The position numbers were made by a program, and so were the translations under genes. Of a DNA stretch of 64,000 bases, positions 53,684-62,664 are shown piece by piece. Each line of letters begins with the position of its first letter. The first letter of the stretch is position 1. Origin of the DNA: Leptospira kobayashii (GTDB lineage: Bacteria > Spirochaetota > Leptospiria > Leptospirales > Leptospiraceae); contig NZ_AP025028.1 in the NCBI RefSeq assembly GCF_003114835.2, forward strand, positions 3,624,001 to 3,688,000. The letters are read 5' to 3'. A model generated the notes under the pieces. It ran no database searches, was not told the origin of the DNA, and worked only from the letters and a program-made list of their open reading frames with translations.

Positions 53684-54121
53684 ATGGCTGTTAGTAAAGA
53701 TATAGTTGGAAAAAAACTAGATCGTTTTGAATTTACCGTAGAACGGGGCAAAATCAAAGAATTTTGCCTTGCTATCAACGAAAAAAACCCAATTTACTTC
53801 GATTTGGAAGAAGCGAAAAAAGCCGGTTATACGGACATCCCTGCGCCGCCTACTTTCCCAACTGTAATTCAATTTTGGGGTTACCCTAAAATTTGGAATG
53901 ATATGGCGGACCTTGGAATCGACCTTTCCAAAATCCTTCATTTAAAAGAAGAATACACATATCATAAAATTCTCTATCCGGGAAAAGTTTCCGCTCAATC
54001 CGAAATTTCAGATGTGAAAGTGGGAAGAGCGGAAATCGTTACTTTCAAAACAACGATTTTTGATGCATCGGAAGATCCGATTCTTTCCGCAGAAATGGCG
54101 ATTTTCATTCGTAAGGATTAA
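53684..54121 (+). CDS. FAS1-type/MaoC N-terminal hot-dog dehydratase subunit
   Basis: The ATG at 53684 lies about 11 bases from AAGGAG; the ATG at 53675 is only two bases away and less likely. The 145-residue hot-dog protein shows [22 protein letters not shown] and [13 protein letters not shown], typical of the N-terminal, non-catalytic HadA-like half of bipartite (R)-3-hydroxyacyl dehydratases. It is followed after 18 bases by a catalytic MaoC partner, supporting a heterodimer like HadAB. Confidence 0.86.
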   Translation: MAVSKDIVGKKLDRFEFTVERGKIKEFCLAINEKNPIYFDLEEAKKAGYTDIPAPPTFPTVIQFWGYPKIWNDMADLGIDLSKILHLKEEYTYHKILYPGKVSAQSEISDVKVGRAEIVTFKTTIFDASEDPILSAEMAIFIRKD

Positions 54122-54139
54122 GTTAGGAGGATTCAAACA

Positions 54140-54559
54140 ATGGCAAAAATCAAATTTGATAGCGTAGAAGTAGGACAAACACTTCCTCCTCTGGACGTTC
54201 CCGTCATCGAACATGCAAATCTAGTTCGTTATGCGGGAGCATCGGGAGATTTCAATCCCATCCACAACGATCCTGATTTTGCACGCAAAGCAGGCCTTGA
54301 CGGAACCATTTCTCACGGTATGTATGTTATGGCGCAAGTTGGAAGACTTTGCACTTCCTGGGCTGACCAAAAAGATATCGCATACTTCGGAGTTACCTTC
54401 AAAGCGATGACAAAGCTCGGAGAAAAACTCACTTGCGTGGGAACGATCAAAAAGAAGTTTGAAAAAGACGGTAAAAAAACCGTCACCGTTTCGGTTGAAG
54501 CTAAAAACGAAGCAGGTGAAGTAAAAGCAGGCGGAGATCTAATCATCAACGCAGTTTAA
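54140..54559 (+). CDS. MaoC-type (R)-3-hydroxyacyl dehydratase / enoyl-CoA hydratase
   Basis: The 139-residue hot-dog protein has the hydratase-2 motif YAGASGDFNPIHNDPDFAR (about 31-49, catalytic Asp and His) and SHGMYVMAQVG. With the preceding FAS1-like subunit it probably forms a two-subunit dehydratase removing water from (R)-3-hydroxyacyl thioesters. TTAGGAGG gives a strong ribosome site. The operon ends at a 12-bp terminator stem. Confidence 0.9.
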   Translation: MAKIKFDSVEVGQTLPPLDVPVIEHANLVRYAGASGDFNPIHNDPDFARKAGLDGTISHGMYVMAQVGRLCTSWADQKDIAYFGVTFKAMTKLGEKLTCVGTIKKKFEKDGKKTVTVSVEAKNEAGEVKAGGDLIINAV

Positions 54560-54572
54560 GTTTTTTTTCTAT

Positions 54573-54606
54573 TTAACTCAGGTGCTTTTAAAAACACCTG
54601 AGTTAA
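54573..54606 (+). terminator. terminator-like hairpin after the MaoC operon
   Basis: TTAACTCAGGTG (54573-54584) pairs perfectly with CACCTGAGTTAA (54595-54606), with a 10-base A/T loop. A weak T-rich tail follows. Confidence 0.75.
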
Positions 54607-54689
54607 TATTTCTCCCACTGGATTTTCAAACGAGATCAGAGTTTAATTCAAGTTATCTGCAATGATCTGATTTTTTTCTTTCATTCGCA

Positions 54690-55484
54690 TCAAATCGTAG
54701 GAATCGTTCCACCATCGATCACATATTCCGTTCCTGACAGATAACCCGCACGGGGAGAAACAAGAAATCCTACAAGCTCCGCAACCTCTTCCGGTTCCGC
54801 AGGTCTCCCCATAGGTATTCCCCCCAAAGAATCCATTAATCCTTGCAAGGCGACCTCTATACTACTCCCCGAACTTTCCGCCAATCGTTGAATCATTCTT
54901 TCCGCCGCACTTGTTTTTATAAAGCCAGGCGAAACAGTTAAGACTCTTACACCTTTTGGCGATACTTCGTTCGACAAACTTTTGCTATAGTTTATTAACC
55001 CAGCTTTTGCTGCCGCATACGGTAATGTCGATTCATACAAAGGAAGTGTTCCCTGAATGGATGCAATGTGAACGATCACACCAGATTTTTTTCCGAGCAT
55101 ATAAGGCAATAATCCTCTGTCCAATCTCACTGGAGCTAAAAGATTAGTAGCAATTGTTATTTCCCAATCTGCATCCGTTAGTTGAGCGAAACCGCCTCCT
55201 GGTGTTTCCGATCCACCTAAATTGTTGATAAGAATATCAACTCCACCAAACTTTTGTTTGATTTCTTTTACGACTTTCTCAGTTCCCTCTGGTTTGCTTA
55301 AATCGGCAGAGATAAAATGAGTGATTCCTTCGGGCTCTTCAGGTATAATTCTGGCAGTTACAACAACCTTCGCCCCCGCCTGGGTAAGTCGTTGAGCAAT
55401 TGCTTTTCCCGTGCCTTTGGTGCCACCAGTGACCAAAGCTATTTTTCCTCTTAACTCGTTATCGAAATTTCCATTTTGATCCAT
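54690..55484 (-). CDS. short-chain dehydrogenase/reductase
   Basis: From ATG 55484 (AGAGGAAAATA upstream) the protein is 264 residues with TGGTKGTGKAIA for NAD(P) binding, NNLGG, a Ser in HIASIQG, YAAAKAG with the catalytic Tyr/Lys pair, and C-terminal SGTEYVIDGG. It is a classical SDR with unknown substrate. It diverges from the HxlR gene, which probably controls it through the 55485-55601 interval. Confidence 0.9.
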   Translation of the reverse strand: MDQNGNFDNELRGKIALVTGGTKGTGKAIAQRLTQAGAKVVVTARIIPEEPEGITHFISADLSKPEGTEKVVKEIKQKFGGVDILINNLGGSETPGGGFAQLTDADWEITIATNLLAPVRLDRGLLPYMLGKKSGVIVHIASIQGTLPLYESTLPYAAAKAGLINYSKSLSNEVSPKGVRVLTVSPGFIKTSAAERMIQRLAESSGSSIEVALQGLMDSLGGIPMGRPAEPEEVAELVGFLVSPRAGYLSGTEYVIDGGTIPTI

Positions 55485-55601
55485 TATTTTCCTCTGAGCT
55501 GGATTCTTTTCTATGTATTGCCAGTGCAAGTATGAAATAATCTATATATACTGATTAATTTTTCACTATGATACTTTTTGGAACTATAGGGAATTGTAAT
55601 T

Positions 55602-55952
55602 ATGACCCTAAAAAAAGAAACGATCACTCTTGATTGCGGTTTAGACTTAGTGGGAGAAGTTTTGTATGGTAAATGGAAAATGCGTTTGCTGTATTTTATT
55701 AATGAAGGCCATAAACGCCCAAGCGAACTTCAACGTAAAATTCCTGATGCCACTCGCAGGGTTTTGCATTTACAATTAAAAGAATTAGAGGAACATGAAC
55801 TTGTTTCGAAAATCATCTTTCCCCAGGTCCCACCCAAGGTTGAATACAGTTTGACCGAATTTGGAAAAACAATCATCCCCCTAATCTCTTCCTTGGGTCA
55901 TTGGGCAGATAAACATGACGAACAATTACGCCGAGTCATCACCAAAAAGTAA
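55602..55952 (+). CDS. HxlR-family transcriptional regulator
   Basis: The 116-residue winged-helix protein carries CGLDLVGEVLYGKWKMRLLYF, a typical HxlR start with redox-capable Cys12, then RPSELQRKIPDATRRVLHLQLKELEEHELV as recognition helix region and YSLTEFGKTIIPLI. HxlR proteins often sense electrophiles and control adjacent oxidoreductases. It is divergent from an SDR and upstream of an epimerase-type reductase. The A/T-rich intergenic spacer suits promoter elements. Confidence 0.9.
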   Translation: MTLKKETITLDCGLDLVGEVLYGKWKMRLLYFINEGHKRPSELQRKIPDATRRVLHLQLKELEEHELVSKIIFPQVPPKVEYSLTEFGKTIIPLISSLGHWADKHDEQLRRVITKK

Positions 55953-56095
55953 ATTACTTCCGGTAAGTCAGAACGAAACATATATTTGTTTAGATGAAAA
56001 AAATATAAATAAAAAAATAGCCTGGGGTTCTTAGCTGGTCTATATAAAAGAGTAAATAAACTCTCATTCACTTAAAATCTCTATATAGGCTAACA

Positions 56096-57148
56096 ATGAC
56101 AAATATCGATAAAAAAGCTCCCGTACTTGTAACAGGAGGTAGCGGATACATCGCTTCCTGGATCATCAAATATCTATTAGAAGACGGAATCACCGTCAGA
56201 ACCACTGTCCGTAATCTCAGAGATCTCAAAAAGGTGGAACATCTGCTTGAGTTATCTAAAAAACATCCAGGCAAACTGGAGTTATTCGAAGCAGATCTGA
56301 TTGTCAACGGATCTTTCGACCAAGCAGTCAAAGGAACCGAACTTGTGATTCATACCGCATCTCCTTTTTTTATTTCAGGGATCAAAGATGCTCAAAAACA
56401 ACTCGTAGAACCGGCGTTACAAGGAACTAGAAATGTTCTGGAGTCGGTAAATAAGGCAAGTTCAGTGAAACGCGTGGTTTTAACATCCAGTGTTGCCTCC
56501 ATTTACGGAGACAACATAGATGCGGCAAACGTTCCGGGGAACAAACTTACGGAAGAACATTGGAATACGTCCAGCAGTCTCAGCCACCAACCTTATCCTT
56601 ATTCCAAAACATTAGCGGAAAAAGAAGCTTGGGAGATCAATAAAAAACAAAACCGTTGGGACTTGCTTGTGATCAATCCTTCCTTCGTCATGGGACCTTC
56701 TGTTTCCAATAGAGTCGATGGAACAAGTGTGGACTTTATGTTGTCGATGGTAAATGGAAAATTCAAATCAGGTGTTCCCAACACTCTGATCGGATTTGTG
56801 GATGTGAGAGATGTGGCGAAAGCCCATATACTTGCGGGTTTCACTCCTTCCGCCAAAGGGCGACATATCACATCCGCAGAGACTCTCCCTATGTTAGGTG
56901 CTGCAAAGATTCTTCGCGAAAAATTCGGAAAAAAATACCCGATCCCCACGAGCGAGCTTCCTAAATTTTTAGTGTATTTAGTAGGGCCGTTCTTCGGACT
57001 CTCTTGGGCAAATACTTCCCGAAATGTGGGAATCCCTTTCGACTTGGACAATTCCTATAGCCAAAAGGATTTAGGCCTTAAATACAGACCTCTTTCCGAA
57101 ACATTTGTGGAACATATCGAGCAATTGGAAGCGGCAAAGTTAATCTAA
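56096..57148 (+). CDS. NAD(P)-dependent epimerase / dihydroflavonol-reductase-like protein
   Basis: The 350-residue extended SDR has the nucleotide motif [11 protein letters not shown] at 13-23, a strand-4 [11 protein letters not shown] with the catalytic Ser and the YPYSK active-site Tyr/Lys. The family reduces aldehydes or ketones of varied substrates. It may belong to the HxlR regulon, since the HxlR gene precedes it by 143 bases. Followed by a strong hairpin. Confidence 0.88.
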   Translation: MTNIDKKAPVLVTGGSGYIASWIIKYLLEDGITVRTTVRNLRDLKKVEHLLELSKKHPGKLELFEADLIVNGSFDQAVKGTELVIHTASPFFISGIKDAQKQLVEPALQGTRNVLESVNKASSVKRVVLTSSVASIYGDNIDAANVPGNKLTEEHWNTSSSLSHQPYPYSKTLAEKEAWEINKKQNRWDLLVINPSFVMGPSVSNRVDGTSVDFMLSMVNGKFKSGVPNTLIGFVDVRDVAKAHILAGFTPSAKGRHITSAETLPMLGAAKILREKFGKKYPIPTSELPKFLVYLVGPFFGLSWANTSRNVGIPFDLDNSYSQKDLGLKYRPLSETFVEHIEQLEAAKLI

Positions 57149-57168
57149 AAATAGAACGACTTATATGC

Positions 57169-57204
57169 GCTAGTCGGAGATAAAGACATTTATTTCCGAC
57201 TAGC
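57169..57204 (+). terminator. 16-bp stem hairpin
   Basis: GCTAGTCGGAGATAAA (57169-57184) pairs with TTTATTTCCGACTAGC (57189-57204), including one G-T, around the loop GACA. No T tract follows, so the function is unclear. The rest of 57149-57387 shows nothing recognisable. Confidence 0.6.
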
Positions 57205-57387
57205 CTAACTTCCGCTATCCTATGATATGGATTTTTTACGATCCCAATTAGGGATTTCCTCCACTAGAACGGAAGTCTGTTAAAAAATTATTGAATAGAT
57301 CGTTGATGATGCGGATTTGCCATTGAGTCAAAGCCATCGGCTCGAATTTGATTGACATTACCCGGTAATACGCAAGCATTCCCCCAA

Positions 57388-59232
57388 ATGGCTTCCCCTC
57401 TTTATTCCTTTGCCACTTATCTCCTTATATGTTTTCTAACAGCCTGCTCGGTTCAAGAGTCAAAATCCGAAAAAGCACCTCGTGCTTCGAAAGGAACCCT
57501 CGATCTTACAAACTGGTCGTGGGATCGTGGACCTGTTTCTTTGGATGGGGAATGGACGCTCGATCATATTCCTTGGACAGTTCCGTCTGCAAGAGGTTTT
57601 CACGGTTCGGCTTTTGGTTCGGGTACTTACCGACTCAAAATCATTTTACCGGCCGGTTCCGAAACCCTCGCACTAAGATTGCCGATTGTAGGAACCGCCT
57701 TCTCATTGTCAGTTGGTGGAGAAGTAATAGCGAAAGAAGGAATCGTATCTGATTCTTCCGTGAGTGCTGTTCCTTCTTACAGACCCAGGATCATACTCAT
57801 CCCTTCATCCAATGGAGTCATCGACTTATCAATTACGGTTTCCAACTGGGACGATCAATTCGGCGGTATCTATTATAGTCTGACATTCGGCCCTTGGAAT
57901 CAGGTTCAAAAGGAGCGCGACCATGCCGCTCTATGGGAAGCCCTGATGTTTGGGGCTATTTTTCTTATGGGGCTTTATCACTGCGGGTCCTTTATTTTTC
58001 GAAGCCAGAACCGCGCTCCTCTTTGGTTCGGAGTTTTTTGTATGTTGATTGCGATCCGCTCAACTCTATACAGCGAAGTAATTTTCCTCGAAGCTTTCCC
58101 CGAGACATCGTGGTATGTTGTAATCCGGGGGGTTTATGCTACAATGGCTTTGGCATTAGCCACCTTTGCAGCGTTTGTTGATCGACTCTATCCTAAACAA
58201 TCCTGGCGCCCCGCTACCGTTTTTACTATGATAGGCGGTGGTGTTTATGCTTTGGTAAATTTATTCGCGCCGGTGGGATGGACTACAAATCTACTTATAC
58301 CATTTCAAATTTTACTTGTGGTTTTCGGGATATACAGTCTTGTAACTGTCGGCCGGGCTTTGGCTCATCGCGAACCCGGAGCAGGACTCTTTGTCGGTGG
58401 TACGACTATCTTCCTTACCACAGTCGTACTCGATATCGTCAAAAGTCATTTCTTCTGGAATCTGCCATCTTTAGTTAACGTTGGTACGCTGGTGTTTCTT
58501 ATGGCGCAGGCGATGGTTGTCGCTCGCCTGTTCGCAAATGCTTTCGCTTCGGCGGAATTACATTCGATAGCTATGGAAAAAATCAATACTTCCCTGGAAC
58601 GGTTTATCCCAAGGGAAGTATTAGGGTTTCTAAACAAAAAAAGCATTACTGAAATCGTATTGGGTGACTTTTCCGAAATGAGAATGACTGTGTTTTTTCT
58701 CGATATCCGGAACTTTACCAGTCTGTCCGAAACGATGAGTCCGCAGGAAAACTTTAAGTTCATCAACTCTTTCTTAAAATTATTCGGACCTGTCATACGA
58801 GACCATAACGGCTTTGTAGACAAGTATCTTGGTGACGGAATGATGGCGTTGTTCCCAGGAGCACCTGACGAGGCTTTGGCGGCGGCGGTCGCGATGAGAC
58901 ATGCCTTGGAAGAATACAATAACGGAAGGGAAAGAGGTGGCTACCAAACCATTCGGTTCGGCATCGGCATCCATACGGGACCTCTTATGCTTGGAACGAT
59001 CGGAGAAAACAAAAGAATGGATTCGACCGTGATCAGTGATACTGTGAATGCTGCAAGTCGCCTGGAAGGTTTAACAAAAAAATATGCCGTTGATATTCTT
59101 GTTTCCGGTTCTACGATCGAAAGCCTTGAGCATCCCGAGGTCTTTCCAACTCAATTTGTAGCTCTTGAAACAGTAAAAGGAAAGATCCAACCTATTGAAG
59201 TATTTCTCGTGTTAGAAGGTGTCGGAGCCTAA
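57388..59232 (+). CDS. 7TMR-DISM sensor with adenylate/guanylate cyclase domain
   Basis: From ATG 57388 the protein is 614 residues (a TTG start 12 codons upstream is possible). The N-terminus has a lipobox-like FLTAC and a jelly-roll domain (VSLDGEWTLDHIPW, GSGTYRLKIILP) of the type seen in the hybrid kinases. Seven membrane helices follow (about 185-395), then a class III cyclase domain: VFFLDIRNFTSL and DKYLGDGMMALFPG provide the two metal Asp residues, and NAASRLEGLTKKY follows. It makes cAMP or cGMP in response to an unknown extracytoplasmic ligand. Confidence 0.88.
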   Translation: MASPLYSFATYLLICFLTACSVQESKSEKAPRASKGTLDLTNWSWDRGPVSLDGEWTLDHIPWTVPSARGFHGSAFGSGTYRLKIILPAGSETLALRLPIVGTAFSLSVGGEVIAKEGIVSDSSVSAVPSYRPRIILIPSSNGVIDLSITVSNWDDQFGGIYYSLTFGPWNQVQKERDHAALWEALMFGAIFLMGLYHCGSFIFRSQNRAPLWFGVFCMLIAIRSTLYSEVIFLEAFPETSWYVVIRGVYATMALALATFAAFVDRLYPKQSWRPATVFTMIGGGVYALVNLFAPVGWTTNLLIPFQILLVVFGIYSLVTVGRALAHREPGAGLFVGGTTIFLTTVVLDIVKSHFFWNLPSLVNVGTLVFLMAQAMVVARLFANAFASAELHSIAMEKINTSLERFIPREVLGFLNKKSITEIVLGDFSEMRMTVFFLDIRNFTSLSETMSPQENFKFINSFLKLFGPVIRDHNGFVDKYLGDGMMALFPGAPDEALAAAVAMRHALEEYNNGRERGGYQTIRFGIGIHTGPLMLGTIGENKRMDSTVISDTVNAASRLEGLTKKYAVDILVSGSTIESLEHPEVFPTQFVALETVKGKIQPIEVFLVLEGVGA

Positions 59233-59261
59233 TCGATTTGATAAAAGGTCGCATCATAACA

Positions 59262-61238
59262 TCACCATCCTCCCATACTTCCTCCTCCCGATGAGGAGGA
59301 AGAGGAAGATCCGGAACGTGAACCGGAGGAACCGGAAGATGTAGGACGCGATCCTGCGGTAAAATCGGACAATCCGTTCAAAGTATCCCAACTAACACTC
59401 GCTCCACCACCTGCGGAAATTCCCCCTCCTCCGGAAAATTTTTGTTCCGAAAAGGAACCGCCTGAATCGGCAGAAGATGTTTTTATACGGGAAGACCTTT
59501 TTGATCTATCTTTATTTTCAATTTCAATCGAATCCGTTTGGGACAATACCAAAAGATGAGAGACATCGTTTTTTTCTTTCTGTCTTTTTAAAATTTCATT
59601 GTACAAGCCGAGTGCAACAAAGTCCATAGAGTCTTCCGTTGATAACCCGGATAGGTCTCCGTTTTGAATATAATCTTTGATCGCATCCTTTAGGTCTTTT
59701 TTTATAAAGGTGATCCATTTATCTTCTATTTCCGAAACAATTGGAATGGAATAAAAAAAGAACATGAAAAGAAATACGGATAGAAATAGAGCAAATGAAT
59801 TTTCTATTTCAAAAAGATTGTAAGTAGTTAATAAAAGTAAACAGCAGATCATCAGTTCGGGAAGCCGCAGAGATCTTTTAAAAAAATAAATCGATGGATC
59901 TTTCAATTTCAAATCATTATGAGAAACCCAATTGAAAATGGAAAATACGAATGAGAGAATGAAATAAGCCAATAGAATGAAAACATAAAGAACTAAAATG
60001 TGTAGGAAAATCGGATACCCGTAAAAAATAAAATTAAATAAGGGAAACAGTATCAAAGAGGACAATACCCATCGGAGGAAAAATTTCGATTCGAAGTGAT
60101 TCGCTTCTTTCGAATAACGAGCGTAAACCTCTGAATGTAAGGAAAAATAACGGTGTTTCTTCTTGTAATATTTTTTTATTTCCACATCCGTAGTTTGGTC
60201 GGAATCTACAAACAATTGATCCAAAATTTCTCTTTCCGGTTTGGCAAGAGAATCCCTTGGTACGAGTAATCCAAACTCTATAAAATCATCCGTTCTATTG
60301 ATTTTAATTTTACCTTCCGCTACTAACCTTCCCAAAAACACAGAGGATACTTTTTTCAAATCAAATTGGATTGCGATGCTTTCGGAAGAGTTTTTTCTCA
60401 AATAAGAAAAAACGTCTTTTGCGAAAAGATACAGTTCCTTGTTTTTCCATCGAATGAAAATAAGAGACAATAAATAAAACAGACAAAAACAGGAAGCATA
60501 GCTAACGAGGACAATCAACGCTCTTTTCCAAAAAATCATCTCATCCGTGTTATACCAATTTTCCTTAAAATAATAAGGCCCGGGTCCGGTGAATGTTTTG
60601 TTTTTTTCGGGAAGAAAGAAAAACTCGGATCGATACACATACGACTCGGAAGAAACCAAAGGTTTATCAGTTTCGAAATGAAAACTTTTCCGTCCGCTCG
60701 GGTGCTCCCATTCCTCGTCCCAATTCAAATTCAATCGGAATTTCCGGATGGAGTCTTTCCTGTCTTTAGCTAAAAAATCATGATTGATTTCATAGACAGC
60801 ATTTTCTTCCTTTTTAGTTAGAATATTTTTATATTCTAACTTGATTTTATAAGTCAGAACTTCATCCTGAAAAGGAGGATCGTTGTCGTCTCTGGAACGT
60901 ATCTTCAGTTCTTTTTTATTTGAAAAGGAATAACTGTCTTTTGTTTCCGCATTTCCCCCGGGAAGAATCCTCCAGGTTTTGTCTTTGCCCAACTTTTCGA
61001 CGGAAATCAAGTCGATCGACTGCCCTCTTTTGAAATCATAACTTCGATAAGGTCCCCGCCAGTCACCGTTGAATCGTATGCTTTGGATTTCCTCTACGGA
61101 AAGAGTTCCGTCTGAAGATAAGAAGGCATTTACTTCTACTTTGTCCCAAGAAAGTGTTTTCTCATCTTCCCACTCTGCAAAAGAAACTCCCGGCAAAACA
61201 AATAAGAAAACAAGAATACAACGGAAAATATATTTCAT
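59262..61238 (-). CDS. DUF2207 membrane protein with Gly/Ser-rich tail
   Basis: The 658-residue protein has a signal peptide ending near VSFAE, an extracytoplasmic domain of the DUF2207 type (about 22-220; VEEIQSIRFNGDWRGPYRSYD), a first helix near 240-262, a cytoplasmic segment, paired helices around 375-420 and 455-505, and a low-complexity Gly/Ser tail (about 600-658) ending SMGGW. Such proteins (also YdcF/TM1410-like in layout) are of unknown function in the envelope. Confidence 0.82.
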   Translation of the reverse strand: MKYIFRCILVFLFVLPGVSFAEWEDEKTLSWDKVEVNAFLSSDGTLSVEEIQSIRFNGDWRGPYRSYDFKRGQSIDLISVEKLGKDKTWRILPGGNAETKDSYSFSNKKELKIRSRDDNDPPFQDEVLTYKIKLEYKNILTKKEENAVYEINHDFLAKDRKDSIRKFRLNLNWDEEWEHPSGRKSFHFETDKPLVSSESYVYRSEFFFLPEKNKTFTGPGPYYFKENWYNTDEMIFWKRALIVLVSYASCFCLFYLLSLIFIRWKNKELYLFAKDVFSYLRKNSSESIAIQFDLKKVSSVFLGRLVAEGKIKINRTDDFIEFGLLVPRDSLAKPEREILDQLFVDSDQTTDVEIKKYYKKKHRYFSLHSEVYARYSKEANHFESKFFLRWVLSSLILFPLFNFIFYGYPIFLHILVLYVFILLAYFILSFVFSIFNWVSHNDLKLKDPSIYFFKRSLRLPELMICCLLLLTTYNLFEIENSFALFLSVFLFMFFFYSIPIVSEIEDKWITFIKKDLKDAIKDYIQNGDLSGLSTEDSMDFVALGLYNEILKRQKEKNDVSHLLVLSQTDSIEIENKDRSKRSSRIKTSSADSGGSFSEQKFSGGGGISAGGGASVSWDTLNGLSDFTAGSRPTSSGSSGSRSGSSSSSSSGGGSMGGW

Positions 61239-61346
61239 TCGAGGAACCTTTGTGTGAGTACTATACCTGAAAATAAATTTACCGCACCAAAATTATTTGA
61301 GTTTGCTTTGCTTGTATTTTTCTTTTTTTCATGCTTTCCTATATAA

Positions 61347-61955
61347 ATGGAAGCAAATCAAGATTCTGTTTGGGACGTTCATATTTTTTTCACTCCCGAC
61401 TATCTGGAAACCGGAAATGAAAAACAAAAATCCCTTCATTCGGATCTTTCCAATCACAAAATCATTTCCAAACTCTCCGGATTTTATCCTTTGATTGCAG
61501 GAACGATTCCGCTTGGAATCGATACGGAAAATAGTGATGTGGACATACTCACTTATCACAACAATCCCAATCATTTGATTAAGATCGCTTATGCTAAGTT
61601 TCGTCATTATTCCAATTTCTCTTACGAAACCAAAGACTTCGATGGAGAGCCGTCGGTAAAAATCAACTTTCAAACGAATTTATTTTCTTATGAAATTTTT
61701 TCTCAAAAGATAAAACCGGAAAACCAAAAAGGTTTTTTGCATATGGTTGTTGAAAAACGATTTTTGGATTTGGCAGGTGAGGATTTTAAAAACCAAATCA
61801 TAGAAAAGAAAAAACAAGGAATAAAAACGGAACCTGCTTTCTGTGAGGTGTTGGGGCAAAAAGGAGATCCTTACCAAGTCTTATTGGATTTGGGACAATC
61901 TTCCGATGAAACATTGAAAGAAATTTTGAAATCCAATCACTTTCAGCTGAAATAG
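61347..61955 (+). CDS. DUF4269 (nucleotidyltransferase-like) protein
   Basis: The 202-residue protein contains LIAGTIPLGIDTENSDVDILTY at about 49-70, resembling the G-[ST]..D-x-D core of nucleotidyltransferase folds; it matches DUF4269. The remaining part has the family segment EPSVKINFQTNLFSYEIFSQ and a conserved helical C-terminus. The substrate is unknown; related folds act on aminoglycosides or nucleotides. The short distance to the minus-strand Ada-like gene leaves no clear terminator. Confidence 0.82.
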   Translation: MEANQDSVWDVHIFFTPDYLETGNEKQKSLHSDLSNHKIISKLSGFYPLIAGTIPLGIDTENSDVDILTYHNNPNHLIKIAYAKFRHYSNFSYETKDFDGEPSVKINFQTNLFSYEIFSQKIKPENQKGFLHMVVEKRFLDLAGEDFKNQIIEKKKQGIKTEPAFCEVLGQKGDPYQVLLDLGQSSDETLKEILKSNHFQLK

Positions 61956-61989
61956 AATTAGAATGAATTCGATAAGAGAAGTTTGCCGA

Positions 61990-62244
61990 TTATCCCGAAG
62001 GTATACTTTTTAGTTTCCAATTTTGATAATCCTTTTTTAAACAATGCCCGCAAGGGCGGTAACCCAGATGGATTGCTTCCTTCTCCGAAATAAAGAACAC
62101 CCTATTTTCTTTTTTCATTCGTTTTCCCGATTTACAGCTCAGTTTTCCATAGATTTTAAGTTTTGCATTTCCTCCGAAAATGATGACTCGATTTCGAATT
62201 TGTTTTCGAAGTTCGGGAGCTTTGATTTGATTATGTCGAATCAT
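61990..62244 (-). CDS. stand-alone Ada-type metal-binding domain protein
   Basis: From ATG 62244 the protein is 84 residues: MIRHNQIKAPELRKQI, then KLKIYGKLSCKSGKRMKKENRVFF and GYRPCGHCLKKDYQNWK. This matches small proteins carrying only the Ada zinc domain, without methyltransferase or AraC parts. Cysteines at LSC and CGHC could bind zinc, and the domain in Ada recognises methylphosphotriesters in DNA. A GTG start at 62337 used by a longer frame is rejected. DNA-repair role is inferred. Confidence 0.82.
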   Translation of the reverse strand: MIRHNQIKAPELRKQIRNRVIIFGGNAKLKIYGKLSCKSGKRMKKENRVFFISEKEAIHLGYRPCGHCLKKDYQNWKLKSIPSG

Positions 62245-62427
62245 TGTTTTATTGACCGGATCAAGTAATGATACCGGCAGAGATCGCCTTTTCCAACCCG
62301 AAACTTGCGAAAATTCGTAAACTGTAAGAGGTACCACAAACGATCTCCCTCCCCCGCTCTTTTTCGACTCCCGCTTAAAAAAAATGAGTTGGAACCAGGT
62401 TTATCCGGGCAAAACTTTCCTATAGAG

Positions 62428-62664
62428 ATGACTCCTACACACGCTGTTCAATCTTTTATCAATGCCAAAAAAGAAGGAATTGAGATTCCTTCTTCCACCC
62501 TGGAAACCATTCGTAATTTCCGTAAATGGAGAGAACCGGAGTTAATCGGTCTTCGCAATGCCTCTTCCTATTATCCCGATATCTATATTGAAAAAGGAAT
62601 GGAAGAAGAGATTACCAGACTTTTAACAGTAGTTAAAAACAGAAACGTAGCCCATAAATTCTAA
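62428..62664 (+). CDS. small helical protein coupled to the SUFU-domain gene
   Basis: From ATG 62428 the protein is 78 residues, charged and helix-rich (THAVQSFINAKKEGIEIPSSTLETIRNFRKWREPELIG, then EKGMEEEITRLLTVVKNRNVAHKF). No family recognised. Its stop overlaps the SUFU gene start (TAATG), so the two are co-translated and may act together. Extension to a TTG at 62305 would cross the divergent promoter region and is rejected. Confidence 0.72.
   Translation: MTPTHAVQSFINAKKEGIEIPSSTLETIRNFRKWREPELIGLRNASSYYPDIYIEKGMEEEITRLLTVVKNRNVAHKF

Noticed and set aside
62305..62427. TTG-started extension of the 78-residue gene
   Set aside because: The extension crosses the divergent promoter region, is Pro/Arg/Ser biased and adds nothing to the conserved-looking helical protein.
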